Of a stretch of DNA of 64,000 bases, positions 52,301 to 59,644 are shown one piece after another. Position 1 is the first letter of the stretch. Every line of letters begins with the position of its first letter. The stretch comes from Flavonifractor porci. GTDB taxonomy: Bacteria; Bacillota; Clostridia; Oscillospirales; Oscillospiraceae. Location of the stretch: assembly GCF_037572415.1 (NCBI RefSeq), contig NZ_JBBHLB010000007.1:90195-154194 (forward strand), given 5' to 3'. Below the pieces are notes generated by a model, which worked only from the letters and a program-made list of their open reading frames with translations, was not told where the DNA came from and made no database searches. Position numbers and translations under genes: made by a program.

Positions 52301-53903
52301 TGCCCGTGAGGGTGGGATCGGGTTCAACCACCGGCGCCTGATTCACCACCAGCTTAACGATATGCTCGTTGCTGAAAATACCGATGTTGCTGCTGTCCTT
52401 TTGCAGATTCAGCTGCAAATCATAGGAATAGACCTTGGGGTCTGCGCCCGCGGGAATGGTGACCGTATGCGAGGTTTTATCGGCAGCGATGGTATCTGTC
52501 TGCTGTACCGCGGAAGAACCGGAGATATAATGCTCGCACTTGGTTCTGTAGCTGTAGCCCGCGTCTTTCAGCTCCTGCGCCAGAGGCTTCCACGTGAATT
52601 TGAGGGTATGATCCTTGCTGTTGTCCATCCGCTCAACGGTGCCCTTCCAGTCCTTGGCGTAGTTGATTTTTTTGCCGTCCAGCGTGACGGACTCCATCAC
52701 ACCCCATGCGTCGCGGATGACCTCGATGGGAGTGCTCGAGTTAAGTTTCAGATAGAAATCATCATTATTTTTCCCCACGAGCGACTCAATGTTCTCGGAG
52801 GTATAGAACTTTCCGTTTACCTTTATCGCACTATTCGGGAAGCACTTCATGGCGTGAAGTATCATTTCCAGCCTGGCACGCGCTGTGGCATCCGAATTCA
52901 CCCCATTGCCATAGCTATTTGCGGTAACATTGTAAATGTCGAGTTTGGGATTCTTGTCGGGCGAGGTAAACACGCCGCTCTTGAGCAGCAGCACCGGGAC
53001 GGTTCCCACATCAGTGTTTATGCTGTACCCGTTGTTAACATGAAAGCCGTCGTTGAAGTGCGCTCCGTCTATGACTATCTGCGTCGCATCTTTCTGCATA
53101 CCTTCTACCACGAACGGGGCGTTGAACACGCCGCCGTTGAGGACAACGCGCGGCTCTGTATCCTGCTCTCCTCGCCAAAGAGTATCTGTCCAGACAATTC
53201 CGTTGAAGGTACCGCCGTTGATCGTGAGATTGGAATAGAGCAGCTGCAGCGCCAGCGGCATTGCTTCAACCGGGAGGTCGAGGAGCGACTGACTCCTGTC
53301 CCAGTCGTATGCGCAGTTGATCGTGCCGCCGTTGATCGTGATCTGCGAGCGCTTGCCGTTCTCGGGCTTATTAAAATAGTCGTCGCCGATGCAGCCGCTG
53401 GCTCCATAGGTGTACGTCATGTTAGGATGCAGCTTGGTCAGCGTGCCGCCGTTCATTGTGAATTTTGCAGGCTCGTCTTTCTTTTCGGAGCTCATCATGA
53501 TGATGCTGTACGCTTTGTCGTCATTAGGAAAGGAAACCGCGAGTTCGCCGCCGCCCTTGCTGTCATACAGCGTGAATTCGCCGCGGCGAATGCAGAGCAG
53601 GTTTTCAAACCCCGCCCGCCTGCTTGCGTTGATCGTGATCTTATGACCGTTCAGATCCAGTTTTTGGTTGCGTATTACATCGATAGAAAGATCATTAATG
53701 CCCACCGTGTAATCGATGTCTTCCATCAGCTTGAGATCTCTTGAATCGTACGAACGGAGATAGGTCGCAAACGTATCATAGTTCCTAATTTCAGCCTTTG
53801 TATAAGATGTATCGTCCGCCGCGCTCGCCGTCACGCCCATGGCGGGCACGAGGGAGAGCAGCATCACCAGCGTCAGCAGTAAACTGGTAATTCGTTTTCT
53901 CAT
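49392..53903 (-). CDS. SLH-domain surface protein with Ig-like (Big) domain
   Basis: This is a 1503-residue protein. The signal peptide ends near TASA-AD (about residue 28). An N-terminal beta-helix-like region (about 40-320; KFTMNGGTLTKLH, ITINGGTINCAY, LTINGGTFNGIV) is followed by Ig/fibronectin-like modules (TGNVYYTSGIVFGR, YQWQRSTDSGNTWTDIDGA). Then comes a Big_2 domain (LTVVPTKVNLDIDGSIQL...SLTWTSDKPDVAAVSSTGKVTA) near 950-1035 and Cys-containing HTHDTDGQ/CVDCHARRSE segments. A Gly/Ser linker lies near 1160 and three SLH domains (about 1330-1503; CTRAQAVTFLWRAAGSP) end the protein. It is not phase-variable by visible sequence. Two abutting palindromes lie about 180 bp upstream. Confidence 0.92.
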   Translation of the reverse strand: MRKRITSLLLTLVMLLSLVPAMGVTASAADDTSYTKAEIRNYDTFATYLRSYDSRDLKLMEDIDYTVGINDLSIDVIRNQKLDLNGHKITINASRRAGFENLLCIRRGEFTLYDSKGGGELAVSFPNDDKAYSIIMMSSEKKDEPAKFTMNGGTLTKLHPNMTYTYGASGCIGDDYFNKPENGKRSQITINGGTINCAYDWDRSQSLLDLPVEAMPLALQLLYSNLTINGGTFNGIVWTDTLWRGEQDTEPRVVLNGGVFNAPFVVEGMQKDATQIVIDGAHFNDGFHVNNGYSINTDVGTVPVLLLKSGVFTSPDKNPKLDIYNVTANSYGNGVNSDATARARLEMILHAMKCFPNSAIKVNGKFYTSENIESLVGKNNDDFYLKLNSSTPIEVIRDAWGVMESVTLDGKKINYAKDWKGTVERMDNSKDHTLKFTWKPLAQELKDAGYSYRTKCEHYISGSSAVQQTDTIAADKTSHTVTIPAGADPKVYSYDLQLNLQKDSSNIGIFSNEHIVKLVVNQAPVVEPDPTLTGNVYYTSGIVFGRSISTGTGNLPTGFDSSKLRYQWQRSTDSGNTWTDIDGATSGKYTPVAADMGDTVRIRVKITAEGYLGEIVGAAVKVSKADNNNLPARPEVEAQTGAAGKYTEFKINNFNSDKQEYVYTISAPTSGNEWPTDGTEIHSSTVTDLTEGNTYYIFTRFKETDTQTAGSLVNRDSVKLYDNVPLQYVLLEGFDSGNTIYIKRGESVTLTVSADPSNANSWNEITFKDSSATGTSNITISNEKIAASGTTATPFPKDHTITITGVSTGSATLDASYSGPTLPYYGRWTVVVYDDSTVADALRLENVYTYADITLSENDEADLPIELPKLLPENSGYHLEWRIAKSTGTGFTHLTQDDNITLENGKIKPRAAHTGSEKTQLELVAVKDGSTTINLLAKTSPFYVTVTAAPVIELTGLTVVPTKVNLDIDGSIQLSAVKQPVNAAGSLTWTSDKPDVAAVSSTGKVTAKAQGTAVITVTCGSKSASCTVTVGHTHDTDGQDWMYMDPGMHIKTCTAGDDFKVEAHDFSAWTKVDDTNHSRTCSKCKKSGETANYTETANHNWQWVVDTAATPNAAGKQHEECVDCHARRSENTVIPATGGGSSSGGGSSSGGGGGGGSAATPPASDKAAKELKNAKEGSTVTIDMKGETKLPASVTKEIAGKDVTVELDMGGGMVWSFSGLDVPKGGVSLDLGVKTGTKTIPAKVIHALTGETTTVQLQLSHNGPFGMSLKLSVDLGKKHDGLYANLYFYNPKSSALEFRSASMISGGKASWAFDHASDYAIVIDKESHEPMTFTDVPDSAYYAEAVHWAVAKKITGGIGNKLFGPNDPCTRAQAVTFLWRAAGSPAPKSMNSFADVPADAYYAKAVAWAVENGITSGTGGGKFSPDATCTRAQIVTFLYRAAGSPAVSGGSVFSDVKAGAYYADAVTWAANKGITGGIGNGLFGSDNNCTRAQIVTFLYRYVE

Positions 53904-54144
53904 GTTCTATCTTCCTCCTATTTTGATTAGATACCCATTGTCCGCGCATTGTTTCTCGGCGTGCGGCCTCTTTTTTCCTCCCTTCTGCCCCCTAAAACCG
54001 CAGCACTTTTTCCGTTGTCTCTTGGTGTTCGTCGCCAGGCCGTCTTTGTGTATAAAACCGAATCGACCAGAGCCGGATCAACGCCTACCACGGTAGGCGT
54101 TGAAATGGGGGGTACCCCCCATTTCAAAATGATCTTTGCCTATC
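53904..54144 (-). promoter_or_regulatory. Upstream region of the third SLH gene with two abutting palindromes
   Basis: The leader has AGGAGGAAG before the start. At 54080-54101 lies AACGCCTACC-AC-GGTAGGCGTT (10-bp arms). Directly abutting it at 54102-54125 is a perfect 24-bp palindrome centred on GGGGGGTACCCCCC and flanked by GAAAT/ATTTC. A TTTATAC stretch near 54050 could be the -10, giving the first palindrome a centre near -47. They may be operators or a transcript-end structure for the upstream receiver-like gene; no T-run follows. Confidence 0.45.
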
Positions 54145-54531
54145 TCAAAGGGATTGCAGACTGGCGGCCAAATAGTCCAGAGATACATCATAAAACACAA
54201 AGTCGTCGATCTCGCCCCTACGCTTAGCCTCGATGGCGCGGCTCACAGCCTCCGGCTGTCCTTCGGGGCACATCAGCATGAGCCGGCAGTGGGGCGTGAC
54301 TTCCCGCAGCCATGCGCACAGGGCCAGGCAAAATCCGATGTCCTGGGCGCCGTCCTCGGCCACCTCCAGCAAAGCCCCGGTGGCCAGGTGGCTGCGGATG
54401 GCCACGTCCGCGTTGGCATAGTCCGGCTCATAGCACAGCTGTATTCCCGGGGCGTCCCGCACTTTCGCCATCAGGCCCTGAGCCAGCGATGCCCGCCGCA
54501 TGATCAGGAGCACAGTTTTCAGCCTCCCCAC
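54145..54531 (-). CDS. Degenerate receiver-like protein (paralog of 34768-35148)
   Basis: This is about 128 residues from a GTG at 54531. CTG 54522, GTG 54513 and ATG 54501 are alternatives. The predicted transcription start near 54552 rules out the longer reading from 54585. The alignment to the paralog (MKTVLFISS) suggests the protein really begins near LKTVLLIMRR. It has a receiver-like strand/helix pattern, but both the N-terminal acidic pair and the phospho-acceptor Asp are missing (VAIRSHLAT where VVILDI stands in the paralog). The C-terminus IDDFVFYDVSLDYLAASL is conserved. It probably acts as a phosphorylation-independent partner. Confidence 0.7.
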   Translation of the reverse strand: MGRLKTVLLIMRRASLAQGLMAKVRDAPGIQLCYEPDYANADVAIRSHLATGALLEVAEDGAQDIGFCLALCAWLREVTPHCRLMLMCPEGQPEAVSRAIEAKRRGEIDDFVFYDVSLDYLAASLQSL

Positions 54532-54558
54532 CTCCCATACCTTCTGTATTACAGATTT

Positions 54559-54603
54559 ATTGTAGAGCTTATTTCGAATTTGCACCCTACCCGCTGCGGG
54601 TAG
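54559..54603 (-). promoter_or_regulatory. Promoter of the receiver-like gene with LuxR palindrome
   Basis: CTACCCGCTGCGGGTAG (54587-54603) lies exactly 22 bp upstream of TACAAT (54559-54564, minus strand), the same geometry as at 49280 and 62735. It sits just after the response regulator gene's terminator. Confidence 0.75.
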
Positions 54604-54623
54604 TCTTTTCCCTAAAACAAAAA

Positions 54624-54648
54624 ATCCACCGGCACAAAGCCGGTGGAT
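54624..54648 (-). terminator. Terminator after the response regulator gene
   Basis: Stem ATCCACCGGC / GCCGGTGGAT (54624-54633 with 54639-54648), loop ACAAA, followed on the minus strand by TTTTTTGTTTT. Confidence 0.9.
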
Positions 54649-54663
54649 AGGAAGTGCAATTCT

Positions 54664-55281
54664 TTAATACAGGGGATTGATCCAGCCGTTGGAGATCATG
54701 TAGAAGGCCAGATCCACCGCCTTGGAAAAGCCGGTCTTGCCCAGCATGTTCATCTTGTGATACTTGACGGTGTTTTCGCTGATAAACAGCTCCTGGGCGA
54801 TCTCTTTGTTGGTCATGTGTCTGCACATCAGCCGGAGTACCTCCATCTCCCGGTCGGTGAGGGGAGCCTCTCCCTGGGGCATGGGAATGGTCCTGGGCTC
54901 CGGGAAGCTGCTGCCCCCCGCCATCACCGTCCGGGCCACCTCCAGAAAATCGTGCAGGCTCCGGCTTTTGTAGACAAAGCCGTTGGCCCCGGCGGCCCTG
55001 GCCCGGGGGATATAGGTGATCTCGTCAAAGGCGGTCATGACGATGATCTTGACCTCCGGATCTGTTTTGCGGATGGCCTCCACCGCCTTCAGTCCAGAGG
55101 CGCCGCCCTCGGTGCAGACATCCATCAGCACCAGTTCCGGATGCAGATGCTTACAGAAATCCAGAGCATAGTCTGCGTTGGGCACTTCGCCCACCACGGA
55201 AAAATCTCCCGCCGCCGTCAGCGCCGTGGTCAGCGATTCCCGCATGGAAACGTGATCCTCCACGATCAGAACGTTTGTCAT
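54664..55281 (-). CDS. NarL/LuxR-family response regulator
   Basis: This is a 205-residue protein. The receiver domain at 1-120 has the acidic ED (LIVEDH), phospho-acceptor Asp in LVLMDV, Thr in VMTAFD and Lys in VYKSRS. The LuxR helix-turn-helix at about 140-200 has LTDREMEVLRLMCRHMTNKEIAQELFISENTVKYH. The ATG overlaps the kinase stop (ATGA). It is the last gene of the two-component operon (59471 to 54664). It is the best candidate to bind CTACCCGC-W-GCGGGTAG palindromes at three promoters in this window, one of them only 60 bp downstream of its own stop. Confidence 0.94.
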   Translation of the reverse strand: MTNVLIVEDHVSMRESLTTALTAAGDFSVVGEVPNADYALDFCKHLHPELVLMDVCTEGGASGLKAVEAIRKTDPEVKIIVMTAFDEITYIPRARAAGANGFVYKSRSLHDFLEVARTVMAGGSSFPEPRTIPMPQGEAPLTDREMEVLRLMCRHMTNKEIAQELFISENTVKYHKMNMLGKTGFSKAVDLAFYMISNGWINPLY

Positions 55282-56717
55282 TTCTCCACAGCCTCCTTTG
55301 GAACAGACAGTTCGATTCGGAATCGGGGGACAGTATAGAGCTCCATTCTTCCGCCAAGCTGACGGACCCTACGGCGCATCCCGCTGATGCCACCGCCCTC
55401 CCGGATGGGTCCGGCGGGCGGGATGCCGTTGTCGGTGACCGTCATGCGCCAGCAGTCATTCTGGAAAAAGTGGAACTGGATGCGGGTGGCATACCCGTGG
55501 CGCACGGCGTTGGTGACACATTCCACGGCGATCTCGGCAAAACTGTCCGCCACCGCCCCATCCTCCGGCAGCGCGCCCTGGAACTCCACCGACACCTCCA
55601 TGCCCTGGAAGGTCTCCCGCAGCATCTCCAGACGATGAGCAGGGCTGGGCGTGGGATCTTCCCGGAGGGCCGTGGGAAGGCTGCGGGCAAAGTCCAGCAG
55701 CAGCGACTCATCCATCTGCCGGTCATCCCGCAGCGCCCGGAGCAGCAGGCTGATCCGCTGTCCCAAAAGGTCATGTACCCTCGCCTTGCTTCGGGCGATC
55801 TCCTCCGCTTCACAGATGGCCTGTAAATGCGCAATGGTGCTGCGAAGCTCCTGTCCGCGCTGCTCCAGCGCCTGGTTTTGCCGGGCAAGAAAGGTCACCG
55901 CGTCCCAATGCTCCGTGACATCATCGGCAGTCAGCAGAAGCATGGTCCGGCGCCCCATGGGGAGCTCATGGGCGGAAAAGCTCCATACGGAGGAATCGGG
56001 GAGGCGAAACACCTGCTGCCCACCCAGAACTTCCCGTGCGCAGCCGCCGCACAGCGGGCCGCACTCCAGCAGCCGCTGAAACAGCCTTCCGTCCTGTACC
56101 GGCTGCCCCGTCATCTGCCGTGCCAGCGCCTCCATGCTGCGGTTGCACAGCAGGAGCTCCCCCGACCGCCGAAAGAACAGCAGACCGGTATGCAGGGTAT
56201 CAATGGCTTCCTTGACAGATACGGAGGAGAGCTGGGTGTAGAGCTCCAGCCGGCGCAGCAGGCAGATATGTACGCTGCGCAGCAGGAAGAACGCCATACT
56301 CATCAGAAAAAAGACGGGATAGGCGGGCCCTGTGACCGTCTCTGTCAGGGGGAGCAGGACAGCCGCCCCGCCCACGGCAAAAAGCGGCCAGATCAGTTCC
56401 ATCCCCACCGCGGCGGTGGTTCCCAGCACCGCAGTCAGCAAAAACACCGCCTGCCGGACAAGGTCGTAGGCGCTGGGCGCCAAAAAGTCGCAGAACAGCC
56501 CATACTGCACCTGTGCAAGAAGGGCGGCGAAGAGGAACAGCACCCCGAGGATGGCGCACTCCATCCCATTTTCCACCCGGCGCACCCAGCCGGTGGGCAG
56601 ACGTCGGATGCTGTAAGAGATGGCCCTTGTTTGAAACACGATGCACAGGGCGGCCGCCATCACCAATGTGGTCAGCGCCCAATGGGGAAACCGGTAAAAT
56701 TCAGCCACAGGACTCAC
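55278..56717 (-). CDS. Membrane histidine kinase (HisKA_3/NarX-like)
   Basis: This is a 479-residue protein. Five or six hydrophobic segments lie in the first ~185 residues. A PAS-like part follows (about 185-290, GLLFFRRSGELLLCNRSMEAL, with Cys-rich GPLCGGCAREV). A coiled coil then leads to a phospho-acceptor region with His in ARVHDLLGQRISLLLRALR. The ATP-binding domain has N-box ECVTNAVRHGYA and DNGIPP plus GGGISGMRRRV G-boxes. It is co-transcribed and overlapped with its response regulator, and overlaps the upstream sensor gene by 17 bp. The signal is unknown; membrane or redox (Cys-rich PAS) sensing is possible. Confidence 0.9.
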   Translation of the reverse strand: MSPVAEFYRFPHWALTTLVMAAALCIVFQTRAISYSIRRLPTGWVRRVENGMECAILGVLFLFAALLAQVQYGLFCDFLAPSAYDLVRQAVFLLTAVLGTTAAVGMELIWPLFAVGGAAVLLPLTETVTGPAYPVFFLMSMAFFLLRSVHICLLRRLELYTQLSSVSVKEAIDTLHTGLLFFRRSGELLLCNRSMEALARQMTGQPVQDGRLFQRLLECGPLCGGCAREVLGGQQVFRLPDSSVWSFSAHELPMGRRTMLLLTADDVTEHWDAVTFLARQNQALEQRGQELRSTIAHLQAICEAEEIARSKARVHDLLGQRISLLLRALRDDRQMDESLLLDFARSLPTALREDPTPSPAHRLEMLRETFQGMEVSVEFQGALPEDGAVADSFAEIAVECVTNAVRHGYATRIQFHFFQNDCWRMTVTDNGIPPAGPIREGGGISGMRRRVRQLGGRMELYTVPRFRIELSVPKEAVEK

Positions 56718-59121
56718 CTCCCAAGGGCAGCGTCATGCAGATCCCAACGGCATCGTCCAGATCCTTGCAGGCGATCTGACCGCCCAGCGCGGCAGCCGCC
56801 GTCGTCAGTTCCTCCGAAAAGCGCCATTGTCCGGGATCACCGCCCGGAATAAAGCGGAAAACCAGATGGGCGCCCTCCGGCTCCAGATACCCCAGCAGAG
56901 GAGAGGCGTTCTCCCCCAGGGCCCAGGATATGGCTTCAAAGGCAAAGTCGTAGCACAGTGCCGCCCTGCGGATCTCCAGCACTCCACGCTGCCCGCAGCG
57001 AATGAGCAGCTGCAGTCCTGCATAGCGGGCCAGTTCTGCCAGCTCATCCAGATAAATGCTCAATTCCTCTCCGGGCAGTCCATCTCCCTGACGTGCCAGG
57101 AAAAACAGATTGCATCTGCGTTTGATATGGCACAGGCAAAGAGTGATATAGGCGGTCAGGTCCCGGGGATGGGGGGTCTCCGGCAGAGCCTCGATCAGCC
57201 GTCCCAATGTCTGGATGCGGCGCTCCATGTCCCGGTCCAGCTGTTCAAACATGGTGCGGTTTGTCTCCGCAGCCAGCAGGCGCTTTTTCACATCGCCCTC
57301 CTCACGCATCAGGGCGTTGGCCGCCTCCAGACGGGCCTGCACAGCCTGGATCTCTCTGCGCAGCCGGTTGAGCTGGGAGAGGTCCTCCTGCCATACCGCC
57401 ATACCGCCGTGAATAGGAACCGCGTGAAGCTGGGTGTCGCTGTCCCGCAGCAGCGGATGGGCCATATCCATGGAGATCCTCCGCCAGATGGAGCGGGAGA
57501 CGGGAGGCGCGCCCCGGGAGGACAGGACGGTGCGGCCCTGCTCATCCAGCAGCGTCAGCCCAATGGGAGTGGCGGTGAACAGGCGCTGATACTGAAGATT
57601 GACCGGGATAAACCCCGCGTGAAGGGCCGACTCAAAAAACAGGGCGGACAGCACGCAGATGTTCACGGTAAGATCGCTCTCCCACGCCAGAGGCACCCGC
57701 CTGATGTAAGCAGTGATGTAGGCCAGCAATCCCACGCAGAACAGCAGCGGAACCATCCTGCCGGCCCAGTAAGGGCTATACCGCCCCCTGTGGAGCAGCT
57801 TCCAGACTGCGCAGGCCAGGAACAGGAGGGATAAAGTCATTACGCCCCAGTATCCCGGACCGTACCGGTAGTCTGAGGCCCAGTCCCCGGTCGGGTCAAA
57901 ACGAAATACCAGCTGGTGGAGGTCGTTGGTGAGCACCAATAGCACAGAGAGGGCATAGCAGGCCAGAGGCGGCCACAGAGGGCGCAGCGGCTTTTTCTCG
58001 CCCTCCGGATGGTCCAGGATCACGGCCAGATACAGCAGCGTTACCGGAAGGGCAAGCTGAAAGATGTAATAGCCATACCAGCACATCCGGCACAGAAGCC
58101 CATCTGCTGTCAGCTGATATTTGAACAGGCGCAGCAGCAGCCATCCCACCATCAGCCAGCCCATGACCCCGACTACTCGGCGGACATCCCGGCGGATCAT
58201 CCGATGGGATACCGTCCCCTTCCACAGCAGGATGGCGGCGGCAAGGAACAGGGCGGATAAAATATGCTCCCGGAGATCTGCTGTGGTATAGCGCCGGGTG
58301 TGGAGAACCTGCCGGCGCAGGTCCCGGCTGCTGTCCCCGGTCAACTCCAGAAACCAGCCGTAGTCCTCCTCGCTCAGGGTACGGGCCGGCCGGTAATCAT
58401 CGGGAAAATCAGCTGGTCTCTCTCCGTCTACCAGGGGCAGCCCTGCTGACAGAAGGGTTTCATCCAGCCCCGGCTCCAGCGTCAGAGGGACATCGGAGAG
58501 CAGCCCCATACGGCAGGACAGCGTGCCCTCCGCCGGCACGATGATCTCATAATTTCCTCCGTTCCGGTTCCACGCGGCGGCCTCCCAGTCCAGACAGATC
58601 AGAATGGGGGCGTCCGGCGCCTCCAGCCGGAAGTTTCCGTTCTGACCGAGGTGTTCCAGCAGCTCCAGAGCGTCACGCTTGGAGGGCGCCTCCCGGTCCA
58701 GACCGTAGGACAGGGCGCCCAGAGCCAGCATATTGCGGATCACGGAACTGCTGCTGATGCCCACGGGGACCGGACTCTCCCGAAGGCTGTTCCAGCCGGT
58801 GACGGCGGCGTCCGTCCGGCTGCGGTCCACCGCCAGAATCACGGTGGCCGTGACATGGGGATACCAATACCGGCCAATGCCCCGCTCCAGCGCCGGGATG
58901 GCCTGTACATCAAAGCAGGCCACGGCGCTGCCTCGGCTCACCTCCGCGTAGAGGGTATCCTCTGCCGTCTGAAGGGAATACCCGGGGAGGAAGGGGGCGA
59001 GAGCCGCGCTATACGCCTCGGCGCCCTCCGCCGCGGAGATCAGACGGCCCCCTGTGTCCACCGTGCCGCACCCGGCCAGGATCAGGCACAGCAGGAGGAG
59101 CGGCAGCCAACGCCCTTTCAT
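56701..59121 (-). CDS. Lipobox-type SBP-like / 7TM / ATPase-like sensor protein
   Basis: This is an 806-residue protein starting MKGRWLPLLLLCLILAGCG (lipobox-like). Residues of about 25-280 form an extracytoplasmic domain with SBP-like features. Seven or so hydrophobic segments at about 290-530 are 7TM-like. A PAS-like stretch (FTATPIGLTLLDEQGRTVL) and a coiled coil follow. The C-terminal domain resembles a degenerate GHKL ATPase (AFEAISWALGENASPL, AAAALGGQIACKDLDDAVGICMTLPLGG), but no phospho-acceptor His motif was found and the N-box Asn is not clear. It probably senses an extracellular ligand and acts on the neighbouring kinase rather than autophosphorylating. The start is the ATG overlapping the upstream stop (ATGA). 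Confidence 0.75.
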   Translation of the reverse strand: MKGRWLPLLLLCLILAGCGTVDTGGRLISAAEGAEAYSAALAPFLPGYSLQTAEDTLYAEVSRGSAVACFDVQAIPALERGIGRYWYPHVTATVILAVDRSRTDAAVTGWNSLRESPVPVGISSSSVIRNMLALGALSYGLDREAPSKRDALELLEHLGQNGNFRLEAPDAPILICLDWEAAAWNRNGGNYEIIVPAEGTLSCRMGLLSDVPLTLEPGLDETLLSAGLPLVDGERPADFPDDYRPARTLSEEDYGWFLELTGDSSRDLRRQVLHTRRYTTADLREHILSALFLAAAILLWKGTVSHRMIRRDVRRVVGVMGWLMVGWLLLRLFKYQLTADGLLCRMCWYGYYIFQLALPVTLLYLAVILDHPEGEKKPLRPLWPPLACYALSVLLVLTNDLHQLVFRFDPTGDWASDYRYGPGYWGVMTLSLLFLACAVWKLLHRGRYSPYWAGRMVPLLFCVGLLAYITAYIRRVPLAWESDLTVNICVLSALFFESALHAGFIPVNLQYQRLFTATPIGLTLLDEQGRTVLSSRGAPPVSRSIWRRISMDMAHPLLRDSDTQLHAVPIHGGMAVWQEDLSQLNRLRREIQAVQARLEAANALMREEGDVKKRLLAAETNRTMFEQLDRDMERRIQTLGRLIEALPETPHPRDLTAYITLCLCHIKRRCNLFFLARQGDGLPGEELSIYLDELAELARYAGLQLLIRCGQRGVLEIRRAALCYDFAFEAISWALGENASPLLGYLEPEGAHLVFRFIPGGDPGQWRFSEELTTAAAALGGQIACKDLDDAVGICMTLPLGGESCG

Positions 59122-59471
59122 GGCGCCACCGGCTCCCCGGACTCCTCCATCCGGCCGGCACACTCCCGGCACAGATCCATCTCATCGCAGATGAGGAAAC
59201 AGGCGTCGCAGACCAGCCGCCGGCAGATGGGGCATTGGCTGAACCGCTCCCTGGCCTCCTGACCGGCCGCCTGCATGGCCCGCTGCTTCTCCCGCTGATA
59301 GATGGCGTCATAGAGTTCCTTCTTCTCCCGGTGTTCCGCCGCCTGCAGCGCTTTGGAAAAGGGGATGCTGCTGCTGTACCAAAATTCTCCGCACACCTCG
59401 CAGCGGATGGAAAAGCAGAAATACTGGGGCGTGGACCGATCCTCTAAGTGGCTGGACAAGAGATTTGTCAT
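59118..59471 (-). CDS. Small double zinc-knuckle protein
   Basis: This is a 117-residue protein starting MTNLLSSHLEDRSTP with GAGGAGGTG before it. CEVCGEFW sits near residue 25, then a helical AEHREKKELYDAIYQREKQR segment, then CPICRRLVCDACFLIC and CREC near the C-terminus. It may be a regulatory zinc protein. It is the first gene of the two-component operon and overlaps the next start. Confidence 0.75.
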   Translation of the reverse strand: MTNLLSSHLEDRSTPQYFCFSIRCEVCGEFWYSSSIPFSKALQAAEHREKKELYDAIYQREKQRAMQAAGQEARERFSQCPICRRLVCDACFLICDEMDLCRECAGRMEESGEPVAP

Positions 59472-59492
59472 ATTCCGCACCTCCTCGTTTCT

Positions 59493-59571
59493 ACTCCTGT
59501 TATAACAGGAGTAAGGGGCGGGAGTATATGGTCCGTCGGATACTTTTTCCCACTTTTTCGCAAAGGTATCC
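59493..59571 (-). promoter_or_regulatory. Promoter region of the two-component operon
   Basis: A 34-bp element (59538-59571) begins GGATACTTT and ends GTATCC, continued by ATT. It is shared with the region upstream of the solute-binding gene at 62691-62724. A TATAAC -10 (59499-59504) lies 33 bp downstream of the element on the minus strand and sits inside the perfect 20-bp palindrome ACTCCTGTTATAACAGGAGT (59493-59512). The palindrome could be a repressor operator; the 34-bp element a binding site for a dimeric activator. Confidence 0.55.
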
Positions 59572-59585
59572 ATTGGATAATAGAG

Positions 59586-59623
59586 AAAGCGCACAAAACC
59601 AGTCCTCTGGTTTTGTGCGCTTT
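59586..59623 (-). terminator. Terminator after the membrane LuxR gene
   Basis: A 16-bp perfect stem AAAGCGCACAAAACCA / TGGTTTTGTGCGCTTT (59586-59601 with 59608-59623). The following T content is weak (TTTCTCTATT). Confidence 0.8.
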
Positions 59624-59644
59624 GCTGTGATGGAGAAACTTGTC

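Noticed and set aside
54532..54585. Longer N-terminus of the receiver-like protein (ATG 54585)
   Set aside because: It would start upstream of the predicted transcription start (about 54552) and extend beyond the paralog's N-terminus.
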